Shown here: positions 12,776 through 22,700 of the stretch, one piece after another
Numbering within the stretch: the stretch's first letter is position 1
Layout of the letters: every line of letters begins with the position of its first letter
DNA from: Eupeodes corollae
Taxonomy: Eukaryota > Arthropoda > Insecta > Diptera > Syrphidae
Reading direction: 5' to 3'
Length of the DNA stretch: 64,000 bases
Assembly (NCBI RefSeq): GCF_945859685.1
Contig: NC_079148.1
Location: forward strand, 29,337,946-29,401,945
Notes under the pieces: generated by a model
Seen by the model: the letters and a program-made list of their open reading frames with translations, nothing else
The model's database searches: none
Told to the model about the DNA's origin: nothing
Translations under genes and position numbers: made by a program

Positions 12776-15705
12776 TAACGGTTGCACCCTTTTGGAGCAA
12801 TGCAAAAATATTTTTTTTTGTATTAAAAACACATTTTGTAGAAATATACATTTTTTAAAAATGCTATACTTGTATTACACATAGTTTCTATATGTCGATA
12901 ATAAAAATGTTAAACTAAATCTTACGTTTCAAGTTTTTATTGAAAGACTCTCACCACAACATTTTCAGTAAATGGTATTCAGTAATAAAAAACATTTTGT
13001 TAGGTAAATTAGCCCATTTCTGGTTCTTTAAATACGTAAAATGATCGTGATACTAGCAACATGGCTTAATTTCACGTTTTTCTCGATTAAATTGGCAATT
13101 CGAAATTTGTCTTATAAAATCCAAATTTTATTCCAAATTATCAGAATTTTGAAAAAAAAGCTATTTTCAATACGTTTTATAAAATCAACTAGGTTTCATC
13201 TTTAATCTTTTTACTTTCAGAATTTCAAATTCGTCTCTAAGGAATAATCAAGAAAATGCAGTGTATCTTACTTTCAAATGAGCCTTGAAAGAAAAAATGC
13301 TTTGACCATCAAATTAAAATCAAAATTAAATATACAAATTATTTGATTCTCTTAAACAAACAAAATTACGTAAATAAATATGGGTCATAATAATTCTTAC
13401 AAATACACATAAAAGAAACCTTAAAAGTACTGCAGAAGTGCATTACGAGCTGTTAGCTTAAGTTTGTTTTATTTTCATCTTAATATAAAATTATCTTATG
13501 TTTTAAATACTTGCTACCTTAAAAAAAACTAGGTCGAATTGAATCACTAAAAAGTGTAGAGAGTTGGGTTAAACCTACATAAGGTATACAACCTAAACCT
13601 ACTGCACCAAAAAGGTTTGGAAGACAAAATACAAGTCCATTAAGTACATAAAATAAAATACTCATAACTAAAACCTTGGCATTGCCTTAACTTAGTGTTT
13701 CAGCATCAGTACAATTCACTATGCCTATTGATGGTTAAGTTATCTCATAGGTCTCCTTGCATAACATACCTTTTACATGTTCCATGAAGGAGAGCGTAAT
13801 GCCGCTACCGCAAAAGAAAAATCTTCATGGTAATATGTTTATATCTTATGCCAATGCCAATTATTATAAAACCGAGAGAAATGAATCAAAAACAAGGATG
13901 TTAATTCAAGAAAAAAGCGGAAGGTTGTTTGTCCAAATGCAATAACCAATACTTCCAAACACAGGAGCAGTAGTACTGTGCACTCTTACACAGTGTGGAG
14001 CTTATACAAATCTAACTGTTAAATCTCGTTACATTTGATCAATGGATGAAGAAAGAAAAAATATATTTTTATAAAATAAATTCACTTTTTATATGAAGCT
14101 TGTCTTTACTTTCAATAGGTACAAAAAGTCTTATGGTATTAAGCAATGTTAACAACAACCACGACATTTTTTCCTTCCAAGTTCAAGGAAGCGAATGTTG
14201 CTGATTTTCTGAATCAGGGTCCATACTCAATACCCAGACTATACAATACACATCAGGTAAAGCAACTTCTTTTTGTCTCCCAGTTTCCGAAAGAGAAACG
14301 TGCTTACCGTTAAAACTCTGATTATTATCGCGTAATAATAATGCAAACAGAAACTCAAGACTCAACTCAAACGTGTGCCAGGCTTCCACTCCAAGTCCAA
14401 GTCGATAAACCTATACTCTCCGACCGACCGACAGTGCTAACGATGCTCTATACCGCCTGCAATACACGCCGACAGGCACAGCACGCCAATCAGCCAAGTC
14501 TATATACGATAGTGCGATGGTGGTGCAATTATTTTTGCTTCATCGTCTATAAGCAATGACTTGGCCATCATATCCCCCCAACTGATTATTATACATAATA
14601 AATTCAATTGTCTATTTAGCAGACATTTTTGTTTCTTCTTTTTTCTTTTAATTGTCTTTCAATTATGTCAAAACTACATATTTATGGCATAAAACATAAA
14701 TCCGATCGATGTCAGAGATGCAAATACAAGTTTTCGAACCAACATCGTCATCATCATCATCATCGTCAACATCAGGAAAGATAAATAAACAGATACATTC
14801 AATTCACAGTAAGACTCGTGATGATTATCAGATGGCAGGAGCAAGTGTAGAGTATGGAGTAGTTAGTAGTTAGTATAGGCTTTAATGAGGAAGATAATAA
14901 TTTTTGAAGTCAATTAGCTTGGCTTCGACTACAAAATCCATAAAATTCGAGAAAACCACTTTTGAAAGCAACTCTGGGTAGCTCTTAATGCTTTTGGAAT
15001 CGATTATTTTCAAGTGGTGACAAGAAATTGCAATGATCGTTGACACAATAAATTCAGCAAAATATGACTTCGATGAAAAAAGTGGTTGATATTCATTAAC
15101 TGAAATTATAACAAGTTGGGGACACTTGAATGTATAGGAACTATTTTATAGTATTAATTTTGATAGATTAAAATTTTGCATTTCTAACAAGAGTTACAAT
15201 AACCTACTGTGATTTTGGTAACGTTTTCAGTTAAAACAAAATGTTGTATGTGAAAGGAAATCTAGGAACATCCTATTAAGAGTATTTTGATAGGGACCTG
15301 TAGACTCTTGACAGTTGAAAGCTGACGTATGTCATTTATTCAGTTCTGTTTACCGACTTAGAATGGTCGGATGGAAAAATGTTGTATAGAGTTTTTCAAT
15401 AACGTTCAAATTTTCTTCTGTACGTCTTTGATATCTTCGAGAATTCCATTTCTAATGTCTTGAACCGATGCGTTTCGACCTTTTTACACTTCCATAATCG
15501 TTTGACAGATGAAAAATTTGAATTTACTGGTTTAGTAAATGGCCACCAAAATTCGTTTACAAAACACATATCTACATATACTAAATAAAAGGGTTCTATT
15601 CGATAAAAATATGCACCAGAAGATTCAGAAATATGAGAGAATTTTGTTAATTATTTTAAAATGACATAAAAATTAATAAAAATTATGTGTGAAACGAAAT
15701 ATCGT
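12776..15705. other. intergenic DNA, nothing recognised
   Basis: About 2.9 kb with no recognised element. A somewhat GC-richer patch at about 14340-14560 and a short (CAT)n-like run near 14745-14765 stand out. Open frames there are short and show no family motif. Confidence 0.5.
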
Positions 15706-15850
15706 AATACCCGTGGCATGATGGTTAGTGCGTTGGACTGTCATGCCAGAATGGTCTTGAGGTCTAACGATATCAATTTACATTAGCATAGTCACCACGA
15801 CGACGATGAAATAACATTGCCGTTGAGTTTCTCAAAACGGTCATTGCTTA
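15706..15850 (+). repeat. tRNA-derived SINE relic
   Basis: It shares the head CCCGTGGCATGATGGTTAGTGCGTTGGACTG and the following GGTCTTG with the full SINE at 50248-50534. The A-box-like part is well kept, while the B box is damaged (GGTCTAACG instead of GGTTCGATCC). A TTTCTCAAA block typical of the SINE body follows at about 15829. The 3' end is uncertain. Confidence 0.65.
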
Positions 15851-15871
15851 GAAATCTGGGCCGTAAGGGTC

Positions 15872-15975
15872 TGGCCACGCAATGAGCGACTAAGCGACCG
15901 AGCGACCGAGCGACGACGGGTCGCTGTGCGACGCAAAAAAATTAGAACACATGAAATCGTATGGAGGTGGCCACA
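15872..15975. repeat. 8 bp AGCGACCG repeats inside a short inverted repeat
   Basis: Four adjacent 8 bp units (AGCGACTA, AGCGACCG twice, AGCGACGA; 15885-15916) are followed by GGGTCGCT, which can pair back with AGCGACCC-like units. The segment is bracketed by TGGCCAC (about 15872) and GTGGCCA (about 15967). It is far more GC-rich than its surroundings and may be the end of an unidentified DNA transposon. Confidence 0.4.
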
Positions 15976-16213
15976 TAAATTCTAAGCGGCTGAGACTTGA
16001 CTCTAGTCATATTGCTCAATTTTTTGAAAGTTTACTGCTGTCAAAATGGTCTGCTTTTTTGGTTTTGGGTATAAGTCGACAAAGATCTATTTATTGAAAA
16101 ATTATATACTTTTTGCAAATGACTCGATTAGGGTCTCATCCTCTTATTCTTCTAGCTACGAAGGGAAAAATGTTCTCAGTCTAAGGCTGTACTATATCCT
16201 AGAAATATGGCCA

Positions 16214-16640
16214 TTCTTTCGAACTTTTATGCAGCCTCAGGCATGATATAGCCAGGGGGGTCACTGCAATATGCACTGGGCACTGACCGATAGAAGAGCA
16301 TGCAGCAAAGTTGGGTGTCCGTCACAATACCCATTGTGGAAGCTGCGGAAATCAACATGAAAGTTAAATTGATATTGACTTTCTCTTTATATGTCCTTCC
16401 CTGACCAGTTGTAGAATCTCAACCTTGAGAGGGATATTCCCTAAAAATCTTGATGAACTTTTCGGAATGAAAATCGAAGACCTGATTTTCATTCTGAACG
16501 TGATGAAATGGTTCTAGCGCAGATTTTATCAGTATAAATCAGTTATTAAATATTCTTTTTTCAATACATAAGTGAAACGAGTTTATATTATCAAAGCGCC
16601 ACTTCCCAGCATTATTTGAGTAGCGCAGCAAGATCTGCTT
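16214..16640 (+). pseudogene. 3' end of RNase H-bearing non-LTR element
   Basis: Decayed relative of the element at 8118-9520. With frameshifts one reads the block HDIARGVTAICTGH, then AAKLGVRHNTHCGSCGNQH, matching the other copy's DIARIVAVCNGH and EKLGISYNTFCRSCS, followed by FLFICPSL (zinc-knuckle-like tail). The 3' untranslated part (GATCTGCTTGTGACTGCCATC) resembles GGTTGCCTTGAGATCGCCATT downstream of the first copy. It is a severely 5'-truncated relic. Confidence 0.7.
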
Positions 16641-16730
16641 GTGACTGCCATCTCTGAACCAAAATCTCCAAATCCAGAATTCCCAAAATCAAAATCCGTA
16701 AGCACAGATTACCCATCTTTTAAGTATATA

Positions 16731-18034
16731 AAGGGTGCCCCAAAATTAACGCAAGATTTTAATTAAATAGAAAACGCCGTTTTTAGTGTTTTGATAGTTA
16801 TATTTTTATTGACTCGTAAAGTACATAGGATAGGGTTATGTATGGAATAACACATCGGACAAATGGCCTCCACGGCTTTGCATGCACATGCGCACTCTTT
16901 TGTTGAAATTTTCCATGACCATTCTGCATAAATGTGGCTGAATTTCGTTGATACAGCGTTGAATCTCCTCCTTTAATGCACGGGTGATTGTGGGCTTGTT
17001 GACATAGACTTGTGATTTCAAATAACCCCATAAAAAGAAGTCTAATGGTGTTAAATCACACGATCTAGGAGGCCAATTTTGATCACCGAAACGAGAGAGT
17101 ACAGGACCTGGAAAAGTCTCATGCAGTAATTGAATTGTTTCACGGGCTGTATGACAAGTGGCACCGTCTTGTTGAAACCACATATTGGACACATCAATAT
17201 CATCCAATTTTGGCAGAAAGAACTGTGTAATCATGTCGCTATATCGAGCACCAGTAACAGTCACTGCTTGACCATCATCATTTTCAAAAAAATATGGCCC
17301 AATTATGCCTCCAGCCCAAAATCCACACCATACAGTCACGCGTTGTGGATGCATTTGTTTTTCGACAGTCACATGTGGGTTCTCCGAACCCCAAATGCCG
17401 CAATTTTGGCGATTGACAAAGCCATCAAGATGAAAATGTGCTTCGTCGCTTAGGATGATTTTGCTCGAAAAATCAGGGTCCATTTGTTGATGTTCAATAA
17501 TCCATTCAACGAACTCTCTTCTCTGTCCATGGTCATTAGGCTTCAATTGTTGTGTTAATTGAATTTTTTAAGCATGAAGACACAGATCTTTGGTGAGTAT
17601 ACGCTGTAGAGAGGTTCTTGAAATTTTCAATTCTTGTCCACGACGTCGAATTGAGTTTCCTGGATTGTCAGCAACACTCTCACGCACTGCTTCGACATTC
17701 ACATTTGAACGGCTTGTTTTTGGACGACCAGTGTGTTTGGCGTCTCCAACTGATCCAGTCTCCATGAATTTTTCAATTAATCTCTTCACAGTTGACTAAG
17801 TTAAAACACTATTCCGACCATATTTTGTATGAAATTTTCGAACTGCAGCCGCCAAGCTTTGACTATTTTTGAAATATTCTTTAATAATGAAGACACGTTG
17901 TTCTATCGTGTAACGCTTCATTTTTAATAACCCTATACTGTTAGCTGTCAAATTGCTTTTTTTTAAGGGTTGCCAACACTTCACTGCACAAATGGCGGCA
18001 AATTCAAATCTTGCGTTAATTTTGGGACACCCTT
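16731..18034 (-). mobile_element. complete mariner element, DD41D class
   Basis: 1304 bp element with terminal inverted repeats of about 28 bp that begin AAGGGTGYCCCAAAATTAACG (16731 onwards and, inverted, up to 18034). They differ at only one position over that length. TA target duplications lie at 16729-16730 and 18035-18036. One transposase gene on the minus strand fills it. Size, TIR length and TA target fit the mariner family. The good preservation of both ends marks this as one of the younger insertions in the window. Confidence 0.95.
16836..17921 (-). pseudogene. mariner DD41D transposase, two stop codons
   Basis: The frame from ATG at 17921 to the stop at 16836 spans 361 codons without any frameshift. 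It is interrupted only by an in-frame TAG at codon 42 (17796-17798) and a TAA at codon 118 (17568-17570). N-terminal helix-turn-helix: MKRYTIEQRVFIIKEYF and LAAAVRKF. A second DNA-binding part contains GRPKTSRS and IRRRGQELKISRTSLQRIL. The catalytic domain has LSDEAHFHLDG (Asp 159), WFQQDGATCHTA (Asp 252) and CDLTPLDFFLWG (Asp 294). There are 92 residues between the first two Asp and 41 between the last two, so this is DD41D, as in the rosa-type mariners known from tephritid flies, not the common DD34D. The catalytic residues are all present, so inactivation comes from the stops alone. Confidence 0.92.
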
Positions 18035-18036
18035 TA

Positions 18037-18304
18037 TAAGGAATTATATTTGGCGCCAAACTTTTCCTTAGATATACTCGAAATATGGTGAATCTGTGCT
18101 TAAAGATTTTGGGAATAATTCAGAACAAAGTTAAGTTATGTTTATCTTTTTATTCAACAAAAACATAAGAAATTTATACTATCTATGTTTTTCAAAAATA
18201 AGAAATACATTTTGAATTCATGATATTAAATAAGCAATAAATAATTTAGCATAGTACATAATATGATATAAATTTTAAAAATTCAATTTTTTCAACTTTT
18301 TACA
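18037..18304. other. short AT-rich spacer
   Basis: Sequence between the mariner and the jockey-like fragment; nothing recognised in it. Confidence 0.5.
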
Positions 18305-18780
18305 ACGTACGAAGTGCCAGAGGTTTGGATGCCAAAGCCAACTGCAATATGCAGTTGCGCTGTGTCAGGGGCTTAGAAACCCACATCGAAGGAGAATGTA
18401 AGCTGGGGAATGAGCGGTTTGAGAATTTAACCCAGGTCAAGTGTGTCCTTTGTGGAAACCAAGGGCAACCGGCTAAATATAGGCCAGTCAAAATCCGAAA
18501 GAAGTCGAAAAGTTCGACAGGTTCCAACACAAAAATCGTGGATCCCATATTTTCCTACGCCCAAATGGTGTCAGGGAATGGGAACACGAGACAGGCTCCA
18601 CCAACGGTTGCCCCAAAGGCCCCCGTGGCTAAGGCAACAGAGGTGCAGCCTAGCATTGATGCCTTGTTGTTGAGCATTCAAGGTCAACTAACGGGGCTGC
18701 AAAGTCAGATAGAGGAGCAAGGCAAAAGGGTAGATCATCTCTACTCTTTGTTGCCTGGCCTAGCGCAATTTAGACCATAA
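18305..18780 (+). pseudogene. jockey-type ORF1 (gag-like) C-terminal part
   Basis: C-terminal part of the RNA-binding ORF1 protein of a jockey-superfamily non-LTR retrotransposon. It begins in one frame with CQRFG (first CCHC knuckle, 18315), shifts frame, and then stays open from 18325 to the stop at 18778-18780. Readable: NCNMQLRCVRGLETH and KCVLCGNQGQPAKYR. In the last knuckle the usual His is Gln and the final Cys is lost, and in the previous one the Cys after RCVR is Gly. A Pro/Ala-rich linker (APPTVAPKAPVAKA) and a C-terminal amphipathic stretch (LLLSIQGQLTGLQSQIEEQ) follow. ORF2 starts about 36 bp downstream, as in complete jockey elements. The N-terminus is missing, so the copy is 5'-truncated. 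Confidence 0.8.
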
Positions 18781-18816
18781 AGGGCGCGCTGCCGGAGACG
18801 CCGCCGCCCGGAGCTG

Positions 18817-19060
18817 TGAATGTAAATTCACTGATTAGGATTGAAAGAAGAAGCAACATGTTTCAATTGTTGAAAGACTACAGTCCCGGTGTGTTTATGG
18901 CTAGAAAAACCAAGCTAAACCACAAGCACAAATTGACTCATAAAAATTACAATATCGGCCCGACTCCACTCAAGTTGGCATGGCGGTGTCGCTCTCTTTA
19001 TACGAAAAGGCATTAATTATTAAGTCGCTAGAAGTTTGCGTTGTGTGTATCTCTCTCACT
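18817..19060 (+). pseudogene. jockey-type ORF2 start, AP endonuclease fragment
   Basis: The start of ORF2 lies directly downstream of ORF1. VNVNSLIRIERRSNMFQLLK and MARKTKLNHKHKLTHKNYNI correspond to the first strand and the loop of the apurinic endonuclease domain. The catalytic Glu expected in the CETKL-type motif appears as Lys (RKTKLN). The frame breaks near 18960 and similarity fades by about 19060. No reverse transcriptase follows, so both ends of the element are lost. Confidence 0.65.
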
Positions 19061-19220
19061 CAAGGGAAGCGGATTTTGTACTTGGGAATATTGATTTTGT
19101 GGGTTTTTAAAAGTCTGGGGATTTTGTTTTTGGAGGGCATTATGTCTGTATCCTATTTTGAACAACCTTTTTTTATGTCGACCCTTAATATATCATATTC
19201 ATTTTAAAAGACAGAGCTAA

Positions 19221-19493
19221 AGGAGAATCGACGAGGCACTAGTGAAAGCGGATGAACCCGAATCAACTGAAACAATTTATTTTGCTATGAATCGTAGGGC
19301 AACTAAAAGCAAGTTTATTTCTAAACTAAAACAGTCAGCTCTTAAAAAACCTTTAATAGCTTTAAGTTTTGTGAGTAAATTGATAAAAGCTTTAAACAAA
19401 TTGTTTAAAAAGATTCCTTGCGATAATCACTTTTGTGTTATAAATATACCAATAAGCAAAACTTCGAATTTGGATATACATACAACTGTATAA
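19221..19493 (+). CDS. open frame of 90 codons, unknown, basic
   Basis: Open from 19221 to the stop at 19491-19493, without an ATG until the internal Met at 19287. The translation is Lys-rich (ATKSKFISKLKQSALKK) with a Leu/Ile/Lys helix-like stretch (SKLIKALNKLFKKI). I recognise no family. It lies downstream of the jockey fragment and may be part of that or another element, or a chance frame. Low confidence that it is translated. Confidence 0.2.
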   Translation, partial: RRIDEALVKADEPESTETIYFAMNRRATKSKFISKLKQSALKKPLIALSFVSKLIKALNKLFKKIPCDNHFCVINIPISKTSNLDIHTTV

Positions 19494-21680
19494 GAGATAT
19501 AATGAAATAAAAAAACATGGCGATTTCTTTGATACCAACATAAACTTAACTTGTTTTGAAAATTAATGCTCCATAATAATTATGGAGCACTGACTTTGTA
19601 ATAGCCATGATTGACAAGTTAACTATCGTGATAACGTAATTTCATCAACAGCACAAAAAAAATTTGCGGAAAATTCAAAGCTTACAACACATTATCTATA
19701 TTAAAACATAATTCATAAAGGTGTTGGAGTGAAACTATTAAATTCCAACATGTATTTATATAAAATGCTTTGAATTATGACCGTAAAAAAATTGTCAAGG
19801 ATATGCCATTGACTAAGTGAGTTGTAATTCAATTTTACTGTGTAGTTGAATTTTTATATTTCCTTAAGTTTGAAAATTTCATCATGATGTATTTCCTTAA
19901 TTTTAAAAACTTGAAGGTGCATCATTATAAAATTAAGATATTTTCTTTCCAAAGCGAAGCCATTACTAAACAATATAATTAAAAGAAACACCTACCATTT
20001 TGAAACAAGTTATATTTATGAACGAACGAAAAAACATAAACAAAACTTATAAGAGGAGGAATCTGTTAAAAACTTTGTAGATTGATACTTCCTCCCATTT
20101 TAACAAATTTATAAACAAATTGGGGTGTCCTTCAATTATGTTAATTGCTTCATTGAATCTCAAAAAGTATTATCAATTAATACGAGTATGCACTTTTCTT
20201 TATGTCTGAGACCACTTCACTTTAACAACATTATTATTTAACCATCAGAAACACTCCTGCTAATATTTCTGCAGACACAACATTCCTATAGCTTATAGCT
20301 TTTATTGATATCGTCAATGAAAATACTCTTAATTTCATTGGGTGCTTCCGACGATGATTGTATTACCTATATAAACTTGTCGATTAAAGAAGTGTTACAG
20401 AGGTTTTTAATTGATCACGTTAATTCAGACAAAGTGCCTCTGGGCTATTCCAGTTTCAAAATTACTCGACGATCGATTGGTTGTGGAAAATTGAGTAATT
20501 TAAACAAGTTAGCATATAAAATAGATTGTCATTCATTAAATTTACCGTCTTCACTAAAATAAAAAAGAAAAAAACTGGATATAAATATGTATACATACAT
20601 AACAACATTTTGTTTGTATCACTAAACATATAATCTAGTTAATGTAAGCATCATCAATGTCAGACAAGTTTCTTAGCAATTAATTTTGACATCAAAAGTC
20701 ATGAATCATGAATTCAAATGTCCATCTAATTTGGATGAGTTTTTGTATCTTTCCATGTTTGTTTGTGTCATTTTGTTAGTTTTTGTATGTCAAATCGATA
20801 TTATAGAAAGTTCCGAAAAACGCAGAATATCAAAAGTTTGAGATTTGAATAAATAAATGAACTTTTACTTAAGGAACTTTACAAAAATAGCAAACACATA
20901 GAAATGCTTGTGCAAGTGAAATATTAATTTCAGTAATGTGAATATCTATGCTAAAAGTTGAGCGTTACAGAAATATAAAATTAGCTTTAGACGTTTTTTG
21001 AGAGAATCTAAAAATCTTTGTTAAGAAGGGCTATAGTTAATTTCAATACATGACCTTAAACAACGTTAGAAATCCTCTTCTGGGATTTGACGTGTATAAT
21101 AAAAACTTTAACCGTTTATTTTCTAGCTCCTGTAACGTTAATCGTACAGCATTCCGCTTTATTTCTTGGTACTTTTCCATCATTTGTACTCGAATCCAAT
21201 AACCAACTTGACTCTCTTAGAAAAAAAAATCAAAAGAGAGCTCTACAAGGCGAATGTTTGTTAATTTAGTTAATATCTCTAAAATCTGATGTACCCTATT
21301 CTGAGACGATTGGCATAACTTAGCAAAGCATACTTTTCGGAGGATGAGAAAATTGCAAGCAAAAGAAAGCAACATAGAGTGTTCGTGAAATAGTATATAC
21401 TTATTGGCGTCTCATTTATTTGTTTTCCTGATGTATATCTTAAGGCAAATCAGTATCAAGTACTAAGAAAACTTATATTATTTCGCCTGAATCAGAGCAG
21501 TACTTATATGGAATGTCGCCGTTTATAGCTATCAGTGAAATTTATCAGTAAATTGTTTGTTTTACGTTCTTGAAAATGTTAGAGTCATGTTTTCAGAAAA
21601 ATGAATGCAATATGATGAATTATATTGTCAAGTATTTTTTTCAAAAAGAAAAAATGAATTTCAAGCTAAATTTATTTCGT
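19494..21680. other. AT-rich intergenic DNA, one perfect hairpin
   Basis: About 2.2 kb without recognised genes. A perfect 23 bp palindrome (TGCTCCATAAT-A-ATTATGGAGCA) lies at 19567-19589. A frame at 20305-20562 (ATG at 20317) is open for 82 codons but matches nothing I know. Confidence 0.5.
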
Positions 21681-22313
21681 AAAAAGAGGCTGGGATGCGA
21701 CCCACACTGATAACTTCCCATCCCATCTGTCTATTTGTCTTTCTTTCGTGTTGGGTTAAAAAAGTTGTCATTTCTTAAAAAAATTAATATTACCAACAGT
21801 ATTTTTCAAAAAAGAAAAAGTTAAGTTTGAAAATCTAGTTTTGTTAAATAGATTTTTAGTCGAAGAAAAATGTTACCAATTTTAGTGGCATTTCTTAAAT
21901 TTTAGCGAATTGGATGAACGAAATTAATTTGAGAGGTATCAAACACCAAATATCAATTGTTTTGTAAATTGTATTTTGTTATGAAAAAACGGACTGTTGG
22001 ATTTTTATGAAAAAAACTACTGAATATCGAAAACAACATTTCCTGTGAAATAAAAAGAGTTTGATGACAATATTTTTAATTTTTAAAAGCTTTTTGAGTC
22101 GTATGTAAATTTTTACCAAGTTTTAATATTGTTGTTTTGCTATGTTTTCATTTTTCGTAAATAACACTGTCAATTAGATTTTCCTCAAAATTTTACTAAG
22201 TGTAGACAAAAATATTTTTTAATAGATAAAAATAGTGTAAAGCCAAATTTTTACCAACTTTTATTAATTTTTTTGTTTAGGTTTTTATTTTTTGTAAAAA
22301 AGATATCATTTCC

Positions 22314-22700
22314 TCATTTAGAGAAAAATTCTTCGGGCGATTTTTGGTCCCGTACGCATAGATGGAGAATGGAGGAGAAGATATAACGACGAGCTGTACG
22401 GGCTGTACAGCGACACTGACCTAGTTAGCAGAATCAAAGTCCAACGGCTTAGATGGCTAGGTCATGTAGAGCGGATGGACATCAACGCTCCAGCCCGGAA
22501 GGTCTTCGAATCCAATCCCGAGGGACGGCGCAGTAGAGGAAGACCGCGACTCAGGTGGCGCACCCAGGTGGGAGAGGACCTCAACCAACTTGGCGTGCAA
22601 AACTGGAGACAGCTAGCTAGGGACCGAGCTGGCTGGAGACGCTTGTTGGTTGAGGCTCAGGTCCGCCCCGGACTGTAGCGCCACCTTAAGTAAGTAAGTA
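22314..22700 (+). mobile_element. 5'-truncated RTE-type insertion with TSD
   Basis: The target duplication AGATATCATTTCC is present on both sides (22301-22313 and 22701-22713), within an HST body unit. The 3' end is a short (TAAG)n run (TTAAGTAAGTAAGTA), the microsatellite-type tail known for RTE-clade elements. Only the last ~360 bp of ORF2 are present. The exact duplication and open frame indicate a recent event. Confidence 0.9.
22322..22678 (+). CDS. RTE ORF2 C-terminus (partial)
   Basis: 118 codons open to the stop at 22676-22678, 5'-truncated by the insertion, with a TAG just upstream at the junction. It reads KILRAIFGPVRIDGEWRRRY, VQRLRWLGHVERMD and PRLRWRTQVGEDLNQLGVQNW, and ends VEAQVRPGL. 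This is the conserved segment downstream of the reverse transcriptase in RTE/Craft-like elements of insects. The related copies at 28199-29942 and 54158-55526 carry the upstream parts. Without the RT domain it has no enzymatic function. Confidence 0.85.
   Translation, partial: RKILRAIFGPVRIDGEWRRRYNDELYGLYSDTDLVSRIKVQRLRWLGHVERMDINAPARKVFESNPEGRRSRGRPRLRWRTQVGEDLNQLGVQNWRQLARDRAGWRRLLVEAQVRPGL

Noticed and set aside
12640..12884. Open frames in three HST tails (about 12643, 23640 and 27640) share the translation HART.IF...FYFDS.DLET
   Set aside because: All lie in the same position of the same repeat, so the shared peptide simply reflects DNA homology. Frames start at arbitrary places and one ends early. 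Without evidence of codon-level constraint I do not call a gene.
14740..14770. CRISPR-like or regulatory repeat
   Set aside because: It is only a short (CATCAT)n microsatellite. No spaced direct repeats exist in the window.
15706..15790. tRNA gene candidate
   Set aside because: The tRNA-like head lacks a complete cloverleaf and acceptor stem pairing, and a second copy at 50248-50534 with target duplication shows it is a SINE.
16798..17453. Frames overlapping the mariner transposase on both strands (for example 16798-17031 minus, 17130-17453 plus)
   Set aside because: They overlap the transposase frame, whose motifs are unambiguous, and show no motifs of their own.
18325..18780. Retroviral gag or a host CCHC zinc-finger protein
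   Set aside because: The arrangement ORF1 knuckles, stop, short GC-rich gap, then endonuclease start is that of a jockey-type non-LTR element. No LTRs are present.
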